Positions 34,886-43,423 of a stretch of 64,000 nt of DNA are shown here, in pieces. Position 1 is the stretch's first letter. Every line of letters begins with the position of its first letter. The position numbers and the translations under genes were made by a program. This stretch comes from Bacteroidales bacterium UBA4116 (GTDB taxonomy: Bacteria > Bacteroidota > Bacteroidia > Bacteroidales > Tannerellaceae): positions 139,448-203,447 of the forward strand of contig DFXE01000002.1 of the NCBI GenBank assembly GCA_002381645.1. The letters run 5' to 3'. Below the pieces are notes generated by a model. It did not search any database, had not been told where the DNA came from, and saw nothing but the letters and a program-made list of their open reading frames with translations.

Positions 34886-36496
34886 ATGTCGGGTAAGAAA
34901 AAGACACGCATTTCCTATCCATCGTCGGAAAAAATATATATCCCGGGAGAGATAAATAAGATACATGTGGGAATGCGTAAGATAAAACAAACAGACTCTA
35001 TCAGTATGGATGATAAAGGTACACCGTACAGGAAATCCAACAATGCGGTTATCGTGTATGACACCACCGGCCCTTATTCCGACCCGAAGGTAAGTATTGA
35101 TTTTTCACAAGGTATTCCACGGATAAGGGAAGAATGGAGCAGCCGCAGGAAAGATATATCGCGGTTAGATGCTTTTTCTTCGGATTGTGCTGTCAGCAGG
35201 AGTCAGAACGATACGTCTAACGGCATATGTTTTCCCCGACGCCATTTACCCTACCGCGCTAAAGAGGGAAAAAACCTCACCCAGATGTATTATGCCAAAC
35301 GCCGCATCATCACTCCGGAAATGGAATATGTAGCGATCCGTGAAAATCAACAAATTGAGGCTTTAGGGCTTAAATCGTATATTACGCCTGATGTGGTAAG
35401 AAAAGAAATTGCAGCGGGCAGGGCTATTATACCGGCTAACGTAAACCATCCCGAAGCCGAACCTATGATCATCGGCAAAAAGTTCCTCGTTAAAGTGAAC
35501 GCTAATATGGAAAGCCAAGGTCATCCTGCGATGATAGAGCAGGAAATTGAAAAGATGATATTAAGCTGCAAATGGGGATGCGATACGGTAATGGATTTAT
35601 CGACAGGGGAAAACAGTTACATCAACCGCGAGTGGATTATACGGAATTGCCCCGTTCCTGTCGGAACTGTTCCCCTTTATGAAGCATTGGGAAAAGTGGA
35701 AAGTGTGGAAGACCTCAATTGGCCTGTTTACCGTGATACATTGATCGAGCAGGCTGAGCAGGGCGTCGACTTCTTCACCGTGCACGCGGCCATGCTGAAG
35801 AAACATATCGATTTGGTTTTCCCGCGGCTTTCGGGTATCGTGTCGAACGGTGGTTCCATTATGAGCCAATGGATGCAAATCCATAAAAAAGAAAACTTCC
35901 TTTACACGCACTTTGCGGAAATATGCGAGATTGCCAAAGCATACGATGTGGCTCTTTCCATTGGTGACGGACTCCGTCCGGGTTCCGTTTACGATGCGAA
36001 TGACTCCGCGCAGTTTGCTGAATTATATGTAATGGGCAAACTGACAGACATGGCCTGGGATCAGTTTGTACAGGTTATGACAGAAGGGCCGGGGCATGTT
36101 CCTATGAATAAAATCCATGAGAATGTGAAAGAACAGCAATATGCCTGCCATGGAGCGCCTTTTTATACGTTCGGCCCCATAACAACGGATATTGCGCCGG
36201 GATATCATCATATCACTTCAGCCATCGGTGCTGCATTAACCGCCTGGTACGGCACGTCTATGATCTGTTGTGTAACATCGAAAGAACACCTCTGCCCGCA
36301 GAAGAAAGAAGATGTCCGCGACGATATTATTGCCTACAAAATAGCGGCGCATGCTGCCGACCTGGCAAAGGGCCATCCCGGCGCGCAGGTACGGGATAAC
36401 GCTCTTAGTAAAGCCCATTACGAATCGAGGTGGAAAGACCTGTATAATCTTTCCATAGATCCGGAAAGGGCGATGAAATATATGCAAAAATCATAA
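34886..36496 (+). CDS. thiC: ThiC-like phosphomethylpyrimidine synthase lacking the C-terminal Fe-S motif
   Basis: Homologue of ThiC, the radical SAM enzyme that turns AIR into HMP-P for thiamine, over nearly the whole fold: MDLSTGEN (237-244), RNCPVPVGTVP, EQAEQGVDFFTVHA, DGLRPGS (361-367), EGPGHVPM (400-407), TTDIAPGY and AAHADLAKGHPGAQ-type sequence near the end. It stops at residue 536 right after DPERAMKYMQKS, where normal ThiC continues into CSMCGPKFCS, the CxxCxxxxC motif binding the catalytic [4Fe-4S]. Other positions are also unusual: NANMESQGHP for NANIGNS, IVSNGGS for IVSRGGS, and CHGAPF for CHEAPF. No thiamine gene or riboswitch is nearby. It may be a repurposed or inactive paralogue; the symbol reflects homology only. 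Confidence 0.85.
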   Translation: MSGKKKTRISYPSSEKIYIPGEINKIHVGMRKIKQTDSISMDDKGTPYRKSNNAVIVYDTTGPYSDPKVSIDFSQGIPRIREEWSSRRKDISRLDAFSSDCAVSRSQNDTSNGICFPRRHLPYRAKEGKNLTQMYYAKRRIITPEMEYVAIRENQQIEALGLKSYITPDVVRKEIAAGRAIIPANVNHPEAEPMIIGKKFLVKVNANMESQGHPAMIEQEIEKMILSCKWGCDTVMDLSTGENSYINREWIIRNCPVPVGTVPLYEALGKVESVEDLNWPVYRDTLIEQAEQGVDFFTVHAAMLKKHIDLVFPRLSGIVSNGGSIMSQWMQIHKKENFLYTHFAEICEIAKAYDVALSIGDGLRPGSVYDANDSAQFAELYVMGKLTDMAWDQFVQVMTEGPGHVPMNKIHENVKEQQYACHGAPFYTFGPITTDIAPGYHHITSAIGAALTAWYGTSMICCVTSKEHLCPQKKEDVRDDIIAYKIAAHAADLAKGHPGAQVRDNALSKAHYESRWKDLYNLSIDPERAMKYMQKS

Positions 36497-36508
36497 CAAA
36501 CGCTGAAT

Positions 36509-38254
36509 ATGAAAAAAATCTGCATAATCGTTTTAGCTTCGTTTTTCTTCACTACCATGGATGCCCAATGGAAATGGTTTAATCCTTTGGAAGCAACCTG
36601 TCCGGTCATCCAGAACCAGGGTTGGACAGAAGAAACAGGAAAAACATTCTCCCGTTTACCCGAAAGAGCAAAAAACAAGGTACCGGAAACGGAATGGGAT
36701 CTGTCCGGGCAATCGGCAGGATTGTCGATACGTTTTTATTGCAATGCCCCGGAAATAAAAATCCGTTATGCCGTGAACGGTCCGTTACAGTTGAATCATA
36801 TGCCTGCCACAAGTGTTTCGGGAATCGATCTGTATGCTGTGGACAGCGACGGCAGATGGAATTTCTGTTCGGGCGATTTCGCTTTCAATGATACGATTGT
36901 GTATCACTACAACAGGATTCCAAAAGACACCTACCATGACTCTGGATATGAATACCACCTGTATCTGCCCTTATACAACAATGTTTCCTGGCTTGAAATC
37001 GGTATCCCCGGTAATGATAAAAATACATTGGAGTTCGTGCCGGTATCGTCTGAAAAACCCATTGTAGTATACGGTACTTCTGTTGTTCAGGGGGCTTGCG
37101 CAACACGTCCGGCTTTAGCATGGACATCCATTATCGAAAGGTTACTGGAATATCCTGTAATTAATTTAGGGTTTTCAGGAAGCGCTAAAATGGAAAAAGA
37201 TGTTATAGGGTATATCAGTGAACTGGATGCACGTCTTTTTATCCTGGATTGTATGCCTAATTTATATGATTATGATAAAAAATGGGTAGCAGGCCGTATT
37301 ATGGAATCGGTAAAACAAATCCGTAAGAAACATAACGCACCGATATTGTTAGTCGAACATACCGGCAACAGCAACATTCAAACGGACTCCATGCGTTTGA
37401 AAACCGTAACCGATATAAACGAAGTTGCTTTATATGCTTATCAGACGCTTCAATCCGAAGGTTATAAAAATATTTATTTCCTGTATAGTGATGAATTTAA
37501 TATACCTGCCGACGGTTGGGTGGATTATATCCATTATAACGATATAGGAATGAATGCGCATGCTTATACGGTTGAAAAGAAAATCCGTGAAATACTGGAT
37601 ATTCCCAAAGGAAACGGCAAAACGACCATCCCTGTCACTCAACGCAGGGAACCTTATAATTATGAATGGGGCAAACGCCACCGTGATATTTTAGCTTTAA
37701 ATAAACAGAGTTCTCCTAAATCCGTTATTATCGGCAATTCGATCACTCATTTTTGGGGAGGTGAACCCGCCGGACCAACAAAGAATGGTCCAAAGAGCTG
37801 GGATACTTTTATGGAACCGGCCGGTTTCCGCAACCTGGGATTCGGATGGGATAGAATTGAGAATGTATTATGGCGCGTTTACCATGATGAGTTAGACGGT
37901 TTCGAAGCAGAAAAGATTGTTTTAATGATCGGAACAAACAACCTGGATACCAATAGCGATGGAGAGATCGTGGAAGGTATCGGTTTCTTGTTGTCGGCTA
38001 TAAAAAAGAGGCAACCGAACGCTAAGATTAAAGTGGTGGGTATTCTTCCGCGAAGGGATCGGGAGGAGCGGGTGAATACCATCAATCAACAACTGGAAGA
38101 GATGGCAACAAAAGATGGACATTTCTTCCAGTATGCGGGAAATATCTTATTAGATACCAATGGCAGGATTGATGAAACATTATTCAGCGACGGCCTGCAT
38201 CCCAACGAAAAAGGATATGAATTGTTAGGTATGTTTATCGCAGAAGAGTTTTAA
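36509..38254 (+). CDS. Secreted protein with two SGNH/GDSL hydrolase domains
   Basis: Exported esterase-like protein of 581 residues; signal peptide MKKICIIVLASFFFTTMDA. An N-terminal beta-rich domain (about 20-180) is followed by a first SGNH domain (about 184-365) with nucleophile Ser 191 in YGTSVVQGA and a distal DYIHYND carrying the Asp/His pair. A second SGNH domain (about 400-581) has Ser 411 in IGNSITH, LMIGTNN and the DGLHPN motif (Asp 561, His 564). Both sites look intact. Members deacylate carbohydrate or peptidoglycan acetyl groups. It starts 12 bases after the ThiC-like gene and is probably cotranscribed. Confidence 0.85.
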   Translation: MKKICIIVLASFFFTTMDAQWKWFNPLEATCPVIQNQGWTEETGKTFSRLPERAKNKVPETEWDLSGQSAGLSIRFYCNAPEIKIRYAVNGPLQLNHMPATSVSGIDLYAVDSDGRWNFCSGDFAFNDTIVYHYNRIPKDTYHDSGYEYHLYLPLYNNVSWLEIGIPGNDKNTLEFVPVSSEKPIVVYGTSVVQGACATRPALAWTSIIERLLEYPVINLGFSGSAKMEKDVIGYISELDARLFILDCMPNLYDYDKKWVAGRIMESVKQIRKKHNAPILLVEHTGNSNIQTDSMRLKTVTDINEVALYAYQTLQSEGYKNIYFLYSDEFNIPADGWVDYIHYNDIGMNAHAYTVEKKIREILDIPKGNGKTTIPVTQRREPYNYEWGKRHRDILALNKQSSPKSVIIGNSITHFWGGEPAGPTKNGPKSWDTFMEPAGFRNLGFGWDRIENVLWRVYHDELDGFEAEKIVLMIGTNNLDTNSDGEIVEGIGFLLSAIKKRQPNAKIKVVGILPRRDREERVNTINQQLEEMATKDGHFFQYAGNILLDTNGRIDETLFSDGLHPNEKGYELLGMFIAEEF

Positions 38255-38339
38255 TCCGCCAACGACTGCTGAAGCAATTACTTGTCTTAAAAACATTTTT
38301 TTGATAAGACCTGTTATTATTTCCAACAGTGATGATAAC

Positions 38340-38867
38340 ATGGATAGAGAAATAGAAATATATAAGTCGAAACGTCAGGCGATTACGATCATAATAATTT
38401 CATTAGCCATTTTAGTAACCGGCATTTTACTATTAACTGCCACGGATAAAACGGTTGCGGGGTGGAGTATTATTATACTAGCTGCACTTGGCCTCCTCTT
38501 TAGTATCAGTTCCGTATCCGACAAAAAGCCACAGATTAAAGTAAACGAGACGGGAATATCCGACCGAACGTTTCCCAATGAACTAATCGAATGGGGGGCT
38601 ATCCGGAATGCGACTTCCATCGATTTCAGGGGACAGCGTTACATACGCCTTGTAGTGGATAAAGACTACAAACCATCCTTACCCGGTAACAGGTTTTACC
38701 GCCTGGATTACCTTAACAATAAAGCCGGTATTAAAGCGGTATATATCAAAATGAGCATGATTGACGCCGATCCGGCAAAACTTATCCTGTTCACGCGCGC
38801 TATGGCCCAGTCCAATCCGGCCAAAAGGCATCAACTAATGCAGGAAGTTCCGGGTTTCCAACGATGA
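38340..38867 (+). CDS. STM3941-family membrane-associated protein
   Basis: Protein of 175 residues started at ATG 38340 (MDREIEIYKSKRQ); the longer TTG-initiated frame from 38301 is less likely. Two hydrophobic helices (about 12-33 and 38-58, TIIIISLAILVTGILLL) are followed by a soluble domain with ITEWGAIRN-type strand (here LIEWGAIRNATSIDFRGQRYI) resembling bacterial PH-like domains. This agrees with the small STM3941 family I recognise from the start pattern EIYKSK. Function unknown. It follows the SGNH gene by 85 bases and may be a separate unit. Confidence 0.65.
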   Translation: MDREIEIYKSKRQAITIIIISLAILVTGILLLTATDKTVAGWSIIILAALGLLFSISSVSDKKPQIKVNETGISDRTFPNELIEWGAIRNATSIDFRGQRYIRLVVDKDYKPSLPGNRFYRLDYLNNKAGIKAVYIKMSMIDADPAKLILFTRAMAQSNPAKRHQLMQEVPGFQR

Positions 38868-38903
38868 GAAATAAAATACAATTCCTTAAACCGTAAGGTC
38901 AGA

Positions 38904-38940
38904 TATAAAAAAAGGAATAGAATTTTTGATTCTATTCCTT
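38904..38940 (-). terminator. Terminator of tRNA-Cys
   Basis: On the minus strand AAGGAATAGAAT (38940-38929) pairs perfectly with ATTCTATTCCTT (38923-38912), loop of five, followed by seven T. Confidence 0.85.
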
Positions 38941-38952
38941 CAACATATCCAG

Positions 38953-39023
38953 AGGTTCCTGGCGGATTCGAACCGCCGTAGACGGTTTTGCAGACCGGTG
39001 CCTAGCCACTCGGCCAAGGAACC
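38953..39023 (-). tRNA. tRNA-Cys (anticodon GCA)
   Basis: 71 nt cloverleaf on the minus strand: acceptor GGTTCCT/AGGAACC, anticodon stem CCGGT/ACCGT region with loop CTGCAAA (GCA), T-loop TTCGAAT, and the U discriminator characteristic of tRNA-Cys. CCA is not encoded. Confidence 0.95.
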
Positions 39024-39090
39024 TTTTGAGAGTTATATACTCTTCGATTTGCGAGTGCAAAGTAAACGAATCTTTTCCAATTGCACAAGC

Positions 39091-39480
39091 CTATGGTTCC
39101 TTTTTTTGAAATGTAACTTTCTTATTCATTATGAAATTGACGGCACCATATACAAACAGTCCTATAAACTGGGCCAGGTATTCATTTACACTTAACAATT
39201 CTACCATAAATAAAAGGGCTAAAAATTGTGCTCCGTACGCACAGGCAAAAGCGATAAGAAAAAGAGGTATTTCACGCCAAAAGCTACCGGCTTTAGACGT
39301 AAATATCCAGTATTTACTCCAAAAGAAATTATTAATAAGGGCAGCTGCATATCCCGCAACATTTGACCATACATAATTAATGCCAAGCCCATTCATCATC
39401 ACAAAGATTACAACAGCTGTAATCAATGCATTCAATGAACCGATAATAATGAAACGAATGATTCGGGTAGATTCTTTCAC
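39091..39480 (-). CDS. GtrA-like membrane protein
   Basis: Small inner membrane protein of 129 residues with four helices, the standard GtrA architecture. Family markers are RFIIIGSLNALITAVVIFV at the start, NNFFWSKYWIFTS in the middle and NFIMNKKVTF at the end. GtrA proteins are thought to move or present undecaprenyl-phosphate-linked sugars across the membrane. It is 14 bases downstream of the GH130 gene on the same strand, so it is probably the last gene of the symporter-GH130-GtrA unit; that is an unusual partner for a catabolic phosphorylase. Confidence 0.85.
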   Translation of the reverse strand: MKESTRIIRFIIIGSLNALITAVVIFVMMNGLGINYVWSNVAGYAAALINNFFWSKYWIFTSKAGSFWREIPLFLIAFACAYGAQFLALLFMVELLSVNEYLAQFIGLFVYGAVNFIMNKKVTFQKKEP

Positions 39481-39494
39481 TCTTTGCTACCTGC

Positions 39495-40493
39495 TCAAAT
39501 AATAGAATGCCTTTTTGTAAATTCGATTATTTCATCTATATAACCAAAAGACAGTCCGGTCACCGTATCGGCACAACCGTAATAAATAGCAATCCTGCGG
39601 CTTTCAGGATCGTGCAGTGCAGCACATGGAAATACTACATTGGGTACGTCTCCCATACATTCGTAATCTTTTTGCGGGGATAAAAGGTATGGTCCCGAGC
39701 GGTATTTTACTTTCCAGGGTTCATTCAGATCCAGAATAGCGGAGCCCATGCTATATACATATCCGTTACAGGAACGCAAAACCCCGTGATAGATCAGCAG
39801 CCATCCTTCTGACGTTTCAATGGGTATAGGGCCTGCACCGATCTTCATACATTGCCATGCACTTACTTCAAAGTCGGCCGGAGCCATAACATGGCGGTGC
39901 TTTCCCCAGTAGCACATATCGGGAGACTCGCTGTAAAAAATATCTCCGAAAGGTGTATGCCCGTTATCGCTTGGGCGGCTTAACATCGCATAATTCCCGT
40001 TTATTTTACGGGGAAACATCACCCCGTTACGGTTGAAAGGAAGATAAGCGTTTTCCAACTGGTGAAATGTTTCGAAATCATAGGTATAAGCAACACCGAT
40101 AGTCGGACCATGATATCCGTTACACCAGGTCACATAATAACGGTCGCCGATAAAACACACACGTGGGTCGTAACCATATACCCATTTTCCGATTTCTTTA
40201 TCATCAGACTGGAATTCAATCTTTGTTTCTTTAATATCCCAATGGATAGCGTCCTTACTGAAACCCACATGCAATCTCATCCTGCGATTGGTATCATCGC
40301 AACGAAACACTCCTGCATATCCGTCCTTAAAAGGAACAACAGCACTATTGAACACACTGTTAGACGTTGGGATGATATTACGGGGAATAACCGGATTCTG
40401 TGAAAATCTCCACACAATGTCCGTACAACCGGACGGACGTTCTTCCCAAGGCATATGGGGTAGCGAATCACCTATTATTTTTAAATCTGACAT
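39495..40493 (-). CDS. Glycoside hydrolase family 130 (mannoside phosphorylase-like)
   Basis: Cytosolic five-bladed beta-propeller enzyme of 332 residues with no signal peptide. GH130 members phosphorolyse or hydrolyse beta-mannosides. Visible family motifs are NSVFNSAVVPFKDGYAGVFR, YGYDPRVCFIGDRYYVTWCNG (the Asp is the expected catalytic residue), KIGAGPIPIETSEGWLLIYHG and GDVPNVVFPCAALHD with YYGCADT near the end. The exact mannoside linkage is not deducible. The sodium symporter gene is just upstream on the same strand, so uptake of a small mannoside followed by phosphorolysis is the inferred pathway. Confidence 0.9.
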   Translation of the reverse strand: MSDLKIIGDSLPHMPWEERPSGCTDIVWRFSQNPVIPRNIIPTSNSVFNSAVVPFKDGYAGVFRCDDTNRRMRLHVGFSKDAIHWDIKETKIEFQSDDKEIGKWVYGYDPRVCFIGDRYYVTWCNGYHGPTIGVAYTYDFETFHQLENAYLPFNRNGVMFPRKINGNYAMLSRPSDNGHTPFGDIFYSESPDMCYWGKHRHVMAPADFEVSAWQCMKIGAGPIPIETSEGWLLIYHGVLRSCNGYVYSMGSAILDLNEPWKVKYRSGPYLLSPQKDYECMGDVPNVVFPCAALHDPESRRIAIYYGCADTVTGLSFGYIDEIIEFTKRHSII

Positions 40494-40532
40494 TTTTACT
40501 TTTTATTATTAACTTGTTTCCAGAATTTAAAA

Positions 40533-42416
40533 TTATTTCTTTTCTTCCAATTTTAGTTCATCCATCAATACATTGTATTCTTTCTCCTCTTTATTCATCT
40601 TATCGTACCAGTTCTTTTTAAGAATAAGGGTTGTAATGCCCAGTATCACGACAGATGTAATCAAAGGAAATCCTTCCTTAATAACAATATACATCGGAAT
40701 AAGGGTAAGACAACATTGCCACACAATGCCGATACCCACATTAAACATATCGCGTCTGAAATTAGTATTTCGTTTCACCTGCGGATAACGGGCCATTGCT
40801 TTTTCTGCTACAGGCTTCCATAACCCCCATGGACGAACGCGAACATAAAAATTTATAAGTGTTTCCTCATCTGTAGGTTCAGTCAATAAAGTCCCGGCTA
40901 TACACCCTATAAACGATACGATCATCAATACCGGGAAATAGTATAAAGGCAGGGTATTTGGGAAAAACTGCGGAACAATCATCGCAGCCAGTATACCAAC
41001 CAGCATACCCCAGAAATAACCGTTACCATTGAATCTCCACCAATGCCATTTGAGGAAATTTGCCGCAATATAGCCTCCGTACAGGGCGGAAACGATCCAT
41101 TGTAAAACAGAATTAATATTTTCGACAAAAAATCCGATCACCGTACTTATTACCACAACTAAAAATGAGATCAGGTAGCTGGCACGTATCTGGGTTTTAG
41201 CAGGAGCGCCGGGATTAATATATTTCAAATACACATCGTTTACAAGATAAGCCGGAGCCGCATTAACAGTGGAAGCAAATGTAGACATAAAAGCCGCCAG
41301 TAAACCGGCTAATAAAAGCCCTGCCAATCCTACCGGAACAAATTCACTGATAGCGCGGGGTAATATGGTTTCAAAATCAATAGCCGATCCCATCGCGTTA
41401 AAATCTTCGCTGAAGAAAACGATAGCTAATACAGCAAATCCCATAATCATCAAATAACGGGGAATCAAAAGAATAACCGGAACGGAACCACTCATAAGGG
41501 CGGCCTCTTTCGGGCTTTTACAAGCCAATATCTTTTGCATATCATAATTGGGAGCCGGACCCGCCATACTCAGGAATATTCCCTTAAAAAGCATCATCAT
41601 TACAAAAATGGCAAACAATCCGTATTGGTCGGCTGCAATTTTATCCATAACCGATGGTAAAAGATTGCTCCAGTCAAGGTCTAAATTCCATCCGAAGAAA
41701 GGGGTGTTCCATCCTTCCGGTACATGCGCAGCAAGCATCTCCGGGCTTACCTTCATCATAGCAATAACGGCTATAACAACACCGGCAACCGTCATAATTC
41801 CAAACTGAACCACATCTGTCCATACAATACTCAGCATTCCACCCAGCATCACGTAAAATGTGGCAATGGTTGTAAAGAATATTCCGTAAACGTGCGGTAC
41901 ATATTCCGGAGCTATATCAAAAGGCACATATTGTGATACAATTTCCCATGGAAAAAATATCTCCATAAATTTTCCTATACCGATAAAGCCATAACTTAAA
42001 AATCCCAATACTCCGATTACAGCATATAATATGACAATCGTATGCGAGAGGTTTGCCCCCCTTCCATATCCAAACCGGGTACGGATCCATTCGGCACCGG
42101 TCAACACATTGGAACGTCGTAACCAGATCGAAAGGTATATCATGAGGAATATCTGATTAAATACAGGCCACAACCAGGGCACCCACATACTTTTAAGCCC
42201 GTATACAAATGCGAGGTAAACCATCCACATCGTACCGGAAATATCGAACATTCCCGATGCGTTAGACAGGCCAAGCATATAAAAAGGTAAAGTTTTACCT
42301 CCTAAAAAATAAGAGTCCAGATTTTTCGATGCCCTTTTCTTGAGCATTAACCCGATAACAATCATCGCTACCAGATAAGCTGCAATGATTAATACATCAA
42401 TCAGTTGTAATTTCAT
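40533..42416 (-). CDS. Sodium:solute symporter (glycoside-type SSS)
   Basis: Inner membrane carrier of 627 residues, long for SSS but usual for the sugar/glycoside group in Bacteroidota, with about 14-15 helices. The N-terminus shows the family pattern YFLGGKTLPFYMLGLSNASGMFDISGTMWM (sodium site), and LLLAGLLAAFMSTFASTVNAAPAYLVNDVYL is the conserved later motif. Its gene precedes GH130 by 39 bases in the same direction. A mannoside is the probable cargo, by context. Confidence 0.9.
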   Translation of the reverse strand: MKLQLIDVLIIAAYLVAMIVIGLMLKKRASKNLDSYFLGGKTLPFYMLGLSNASGMFDISGTMWMVYLAFVYGLKSMWVPWLWPVFNQIFLMIYLSIWLRRSNVLTGAEWIRTRFGYGRGANLSHTIVILYAVIGVLGFLSYGFIGIGKFMEIFFPWEIVSQYVPFDIAPEYVPHVYGIFFTTIATFYVMLGGMLSIVWTDVVQFGIMTVAGVVIAVIAMMKVSPEMLAAHVPEGWNTPFFGWNLDLDWSNLLPSVMDKIAADQYGLFAIFVMMMLFKGIFLSMAGPAPNYDMQKILACKSPKEAALMSGSVPVILLIPRYLMIMGFAVLAIVFFSEDFNAMGSAIDFETILPRAISEFVPVGLAGLLLAGLLAAFMSTFASTVNAAPAYLVNDVYLKYINPGAPAKTQIRASYLISFLVVVISTVIGFFVENINSVLQWIVSALYGGYIAANFLKWHWWRFNGNGYFWGMLVGILAAMIVPQFFPNTLPLYYFPVLMIVSFIGCIAGTLLTEPTDEETLINFYVRVRPWGLWKPVAEKAMARYPQVKRNTNFRRDMFNVGIGIVWQCCLTLIPMYIVIKEGFPLITSVVILGITTLILKKNWYDKMNKEEKEYNVLMDELKLEEKK

Positions 42417-42445
42417 GGATTAAGATATTCTTTATTTTCAAGATG

Positions 42446-42474
42446 CAAAGATAAAAAAACATTCAGTCTGTCAA
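42446..42474 (-). promoter_or_regulatory. Promoter of the symporter-GH130-GtrA operon
   Basis: On the minus strand TTG (42474-42472), an 18-base spacer and TATCTTTG (42453-42446), about 30 bases before the symporter start codon. Confidence 0.65.
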
Positions 42475-42571
42475 ACCGTTTGATCAGGCCATTTGGTATT
42501 TATCGGGATTGTGCGTAAACATTTATCTTTTGTGTATGTTTGTATATTAAAATAATATAATTCATATAACG

Positions 42572-43423
42572 ATGAGACTTGACGGCAGGCGGGAAAGTAC
42601 AAATGTAGACGATCAACGCGGAAAAAGAATGACCGGTGCTTCTTTAGGGATTGGCGGTACAATAATAGTTGGTTTGATCATATGGCTTATGGGAGGAAAT
42701 CCATTGGCTTTCTTCACTCAACAGGCAGTACAGAGCATTTCAACCGAAGATAATTATACACCCTCGGCTGAGAACGAAGCGGCGGCTACTTTTGCGCGGC
42801 AGATCCTTGCGGGAACGGAAGATGTATGGACACAAATATTCGAACAAAACGGCTCAAGTTATACCCCTCCGCGCATGGTATTGTTCAGTGGCGCAGTCAG
42901 GTCGGGTTGCGGATCTGCTTCATCATCCACCGGACCCTTTTACTGTTCAGTGGATCAAACGGTTTATATCGACCTTACCTTTTTTCATGAAATGGAAAAC
43001 CGGTTAAATGCGGGAGGCGATTTTGCCTATGCCTATGTTATCGCACATGAAGTCGGACATCATGTACAATATCTTATGGGGACTTTAGAGCAGGTCAACC
43101 AACAGCAACAACGAGTCAATCAGACCGAAAGCAACCAGCTTAACGTAAGACTGGAATTGCAGGCCGACTTCTATGCAGGCGTTTGGGCCTATCATGATAA
43201 TCAGAACTTCAATTCAATAGAAGAAGGTGATATTGAAGAAGGACTCAATGCAGCTACACAGATTGGTGACGACCGGCTGCAAATGCAGTCGCAAGGATAC
43301 GTTGTTCCGGACGCTTTCAATCATGGCACGTCCGCCCAACGTAAACGCTGGCTTAAAAAAGGTCTCCAAACGGGAAATATAGCCGATGGAGATACCTTTT
43401 CCATTCCTTATTCGCAGTTGTAA
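42572..43423 (+). CDS. Neutral zinc metallopeptidase (YpfJ family)
   Basis: Membrane-anchored putative zinc protease of 283 residues. It begins MRLDGRRESTNVDDQRGKRM, the usual family start, followed by one membrane helix (about 25-45). The metallopeptidase domain has HEVGHHVQ (HExxH) at about residue 159 and the downstream ELQADFYAGVWA motif bearing the third-ligand Glu region. A CGSASSSTGPFYC pair probably forms a disulfide. Physiological substrates are unknown. It is the only plus-strand gene in this stretch and meets the GH78 gene stop to stop with no gap. Confidence 0.88.
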   Translation: MRLDGRRESTNVDDQRGKRMTGASLGIGGTIIVGLIIWLMGGNPLAFFTQQAVQSISTEDNYTPSAENEAAATFARQILAGTEDVWTQIFEQNGSSYTPPRMVLFSGAVRSGCGSASSSTGPFYCSVDQTVYIDLTFFHEMENRLNAGGDFAYAYVIAHEVGHHVQYLMGTLEQVNQQQQRVNQTESNQLNVRLELQADFYAGVWAYHDNQNFNSIEEGDIEEGLNAATQIGDDRLQMQSQGYVVPDAFNHGTSAQRKRWLKKGLQTGNIADGDTFSIPYSQL

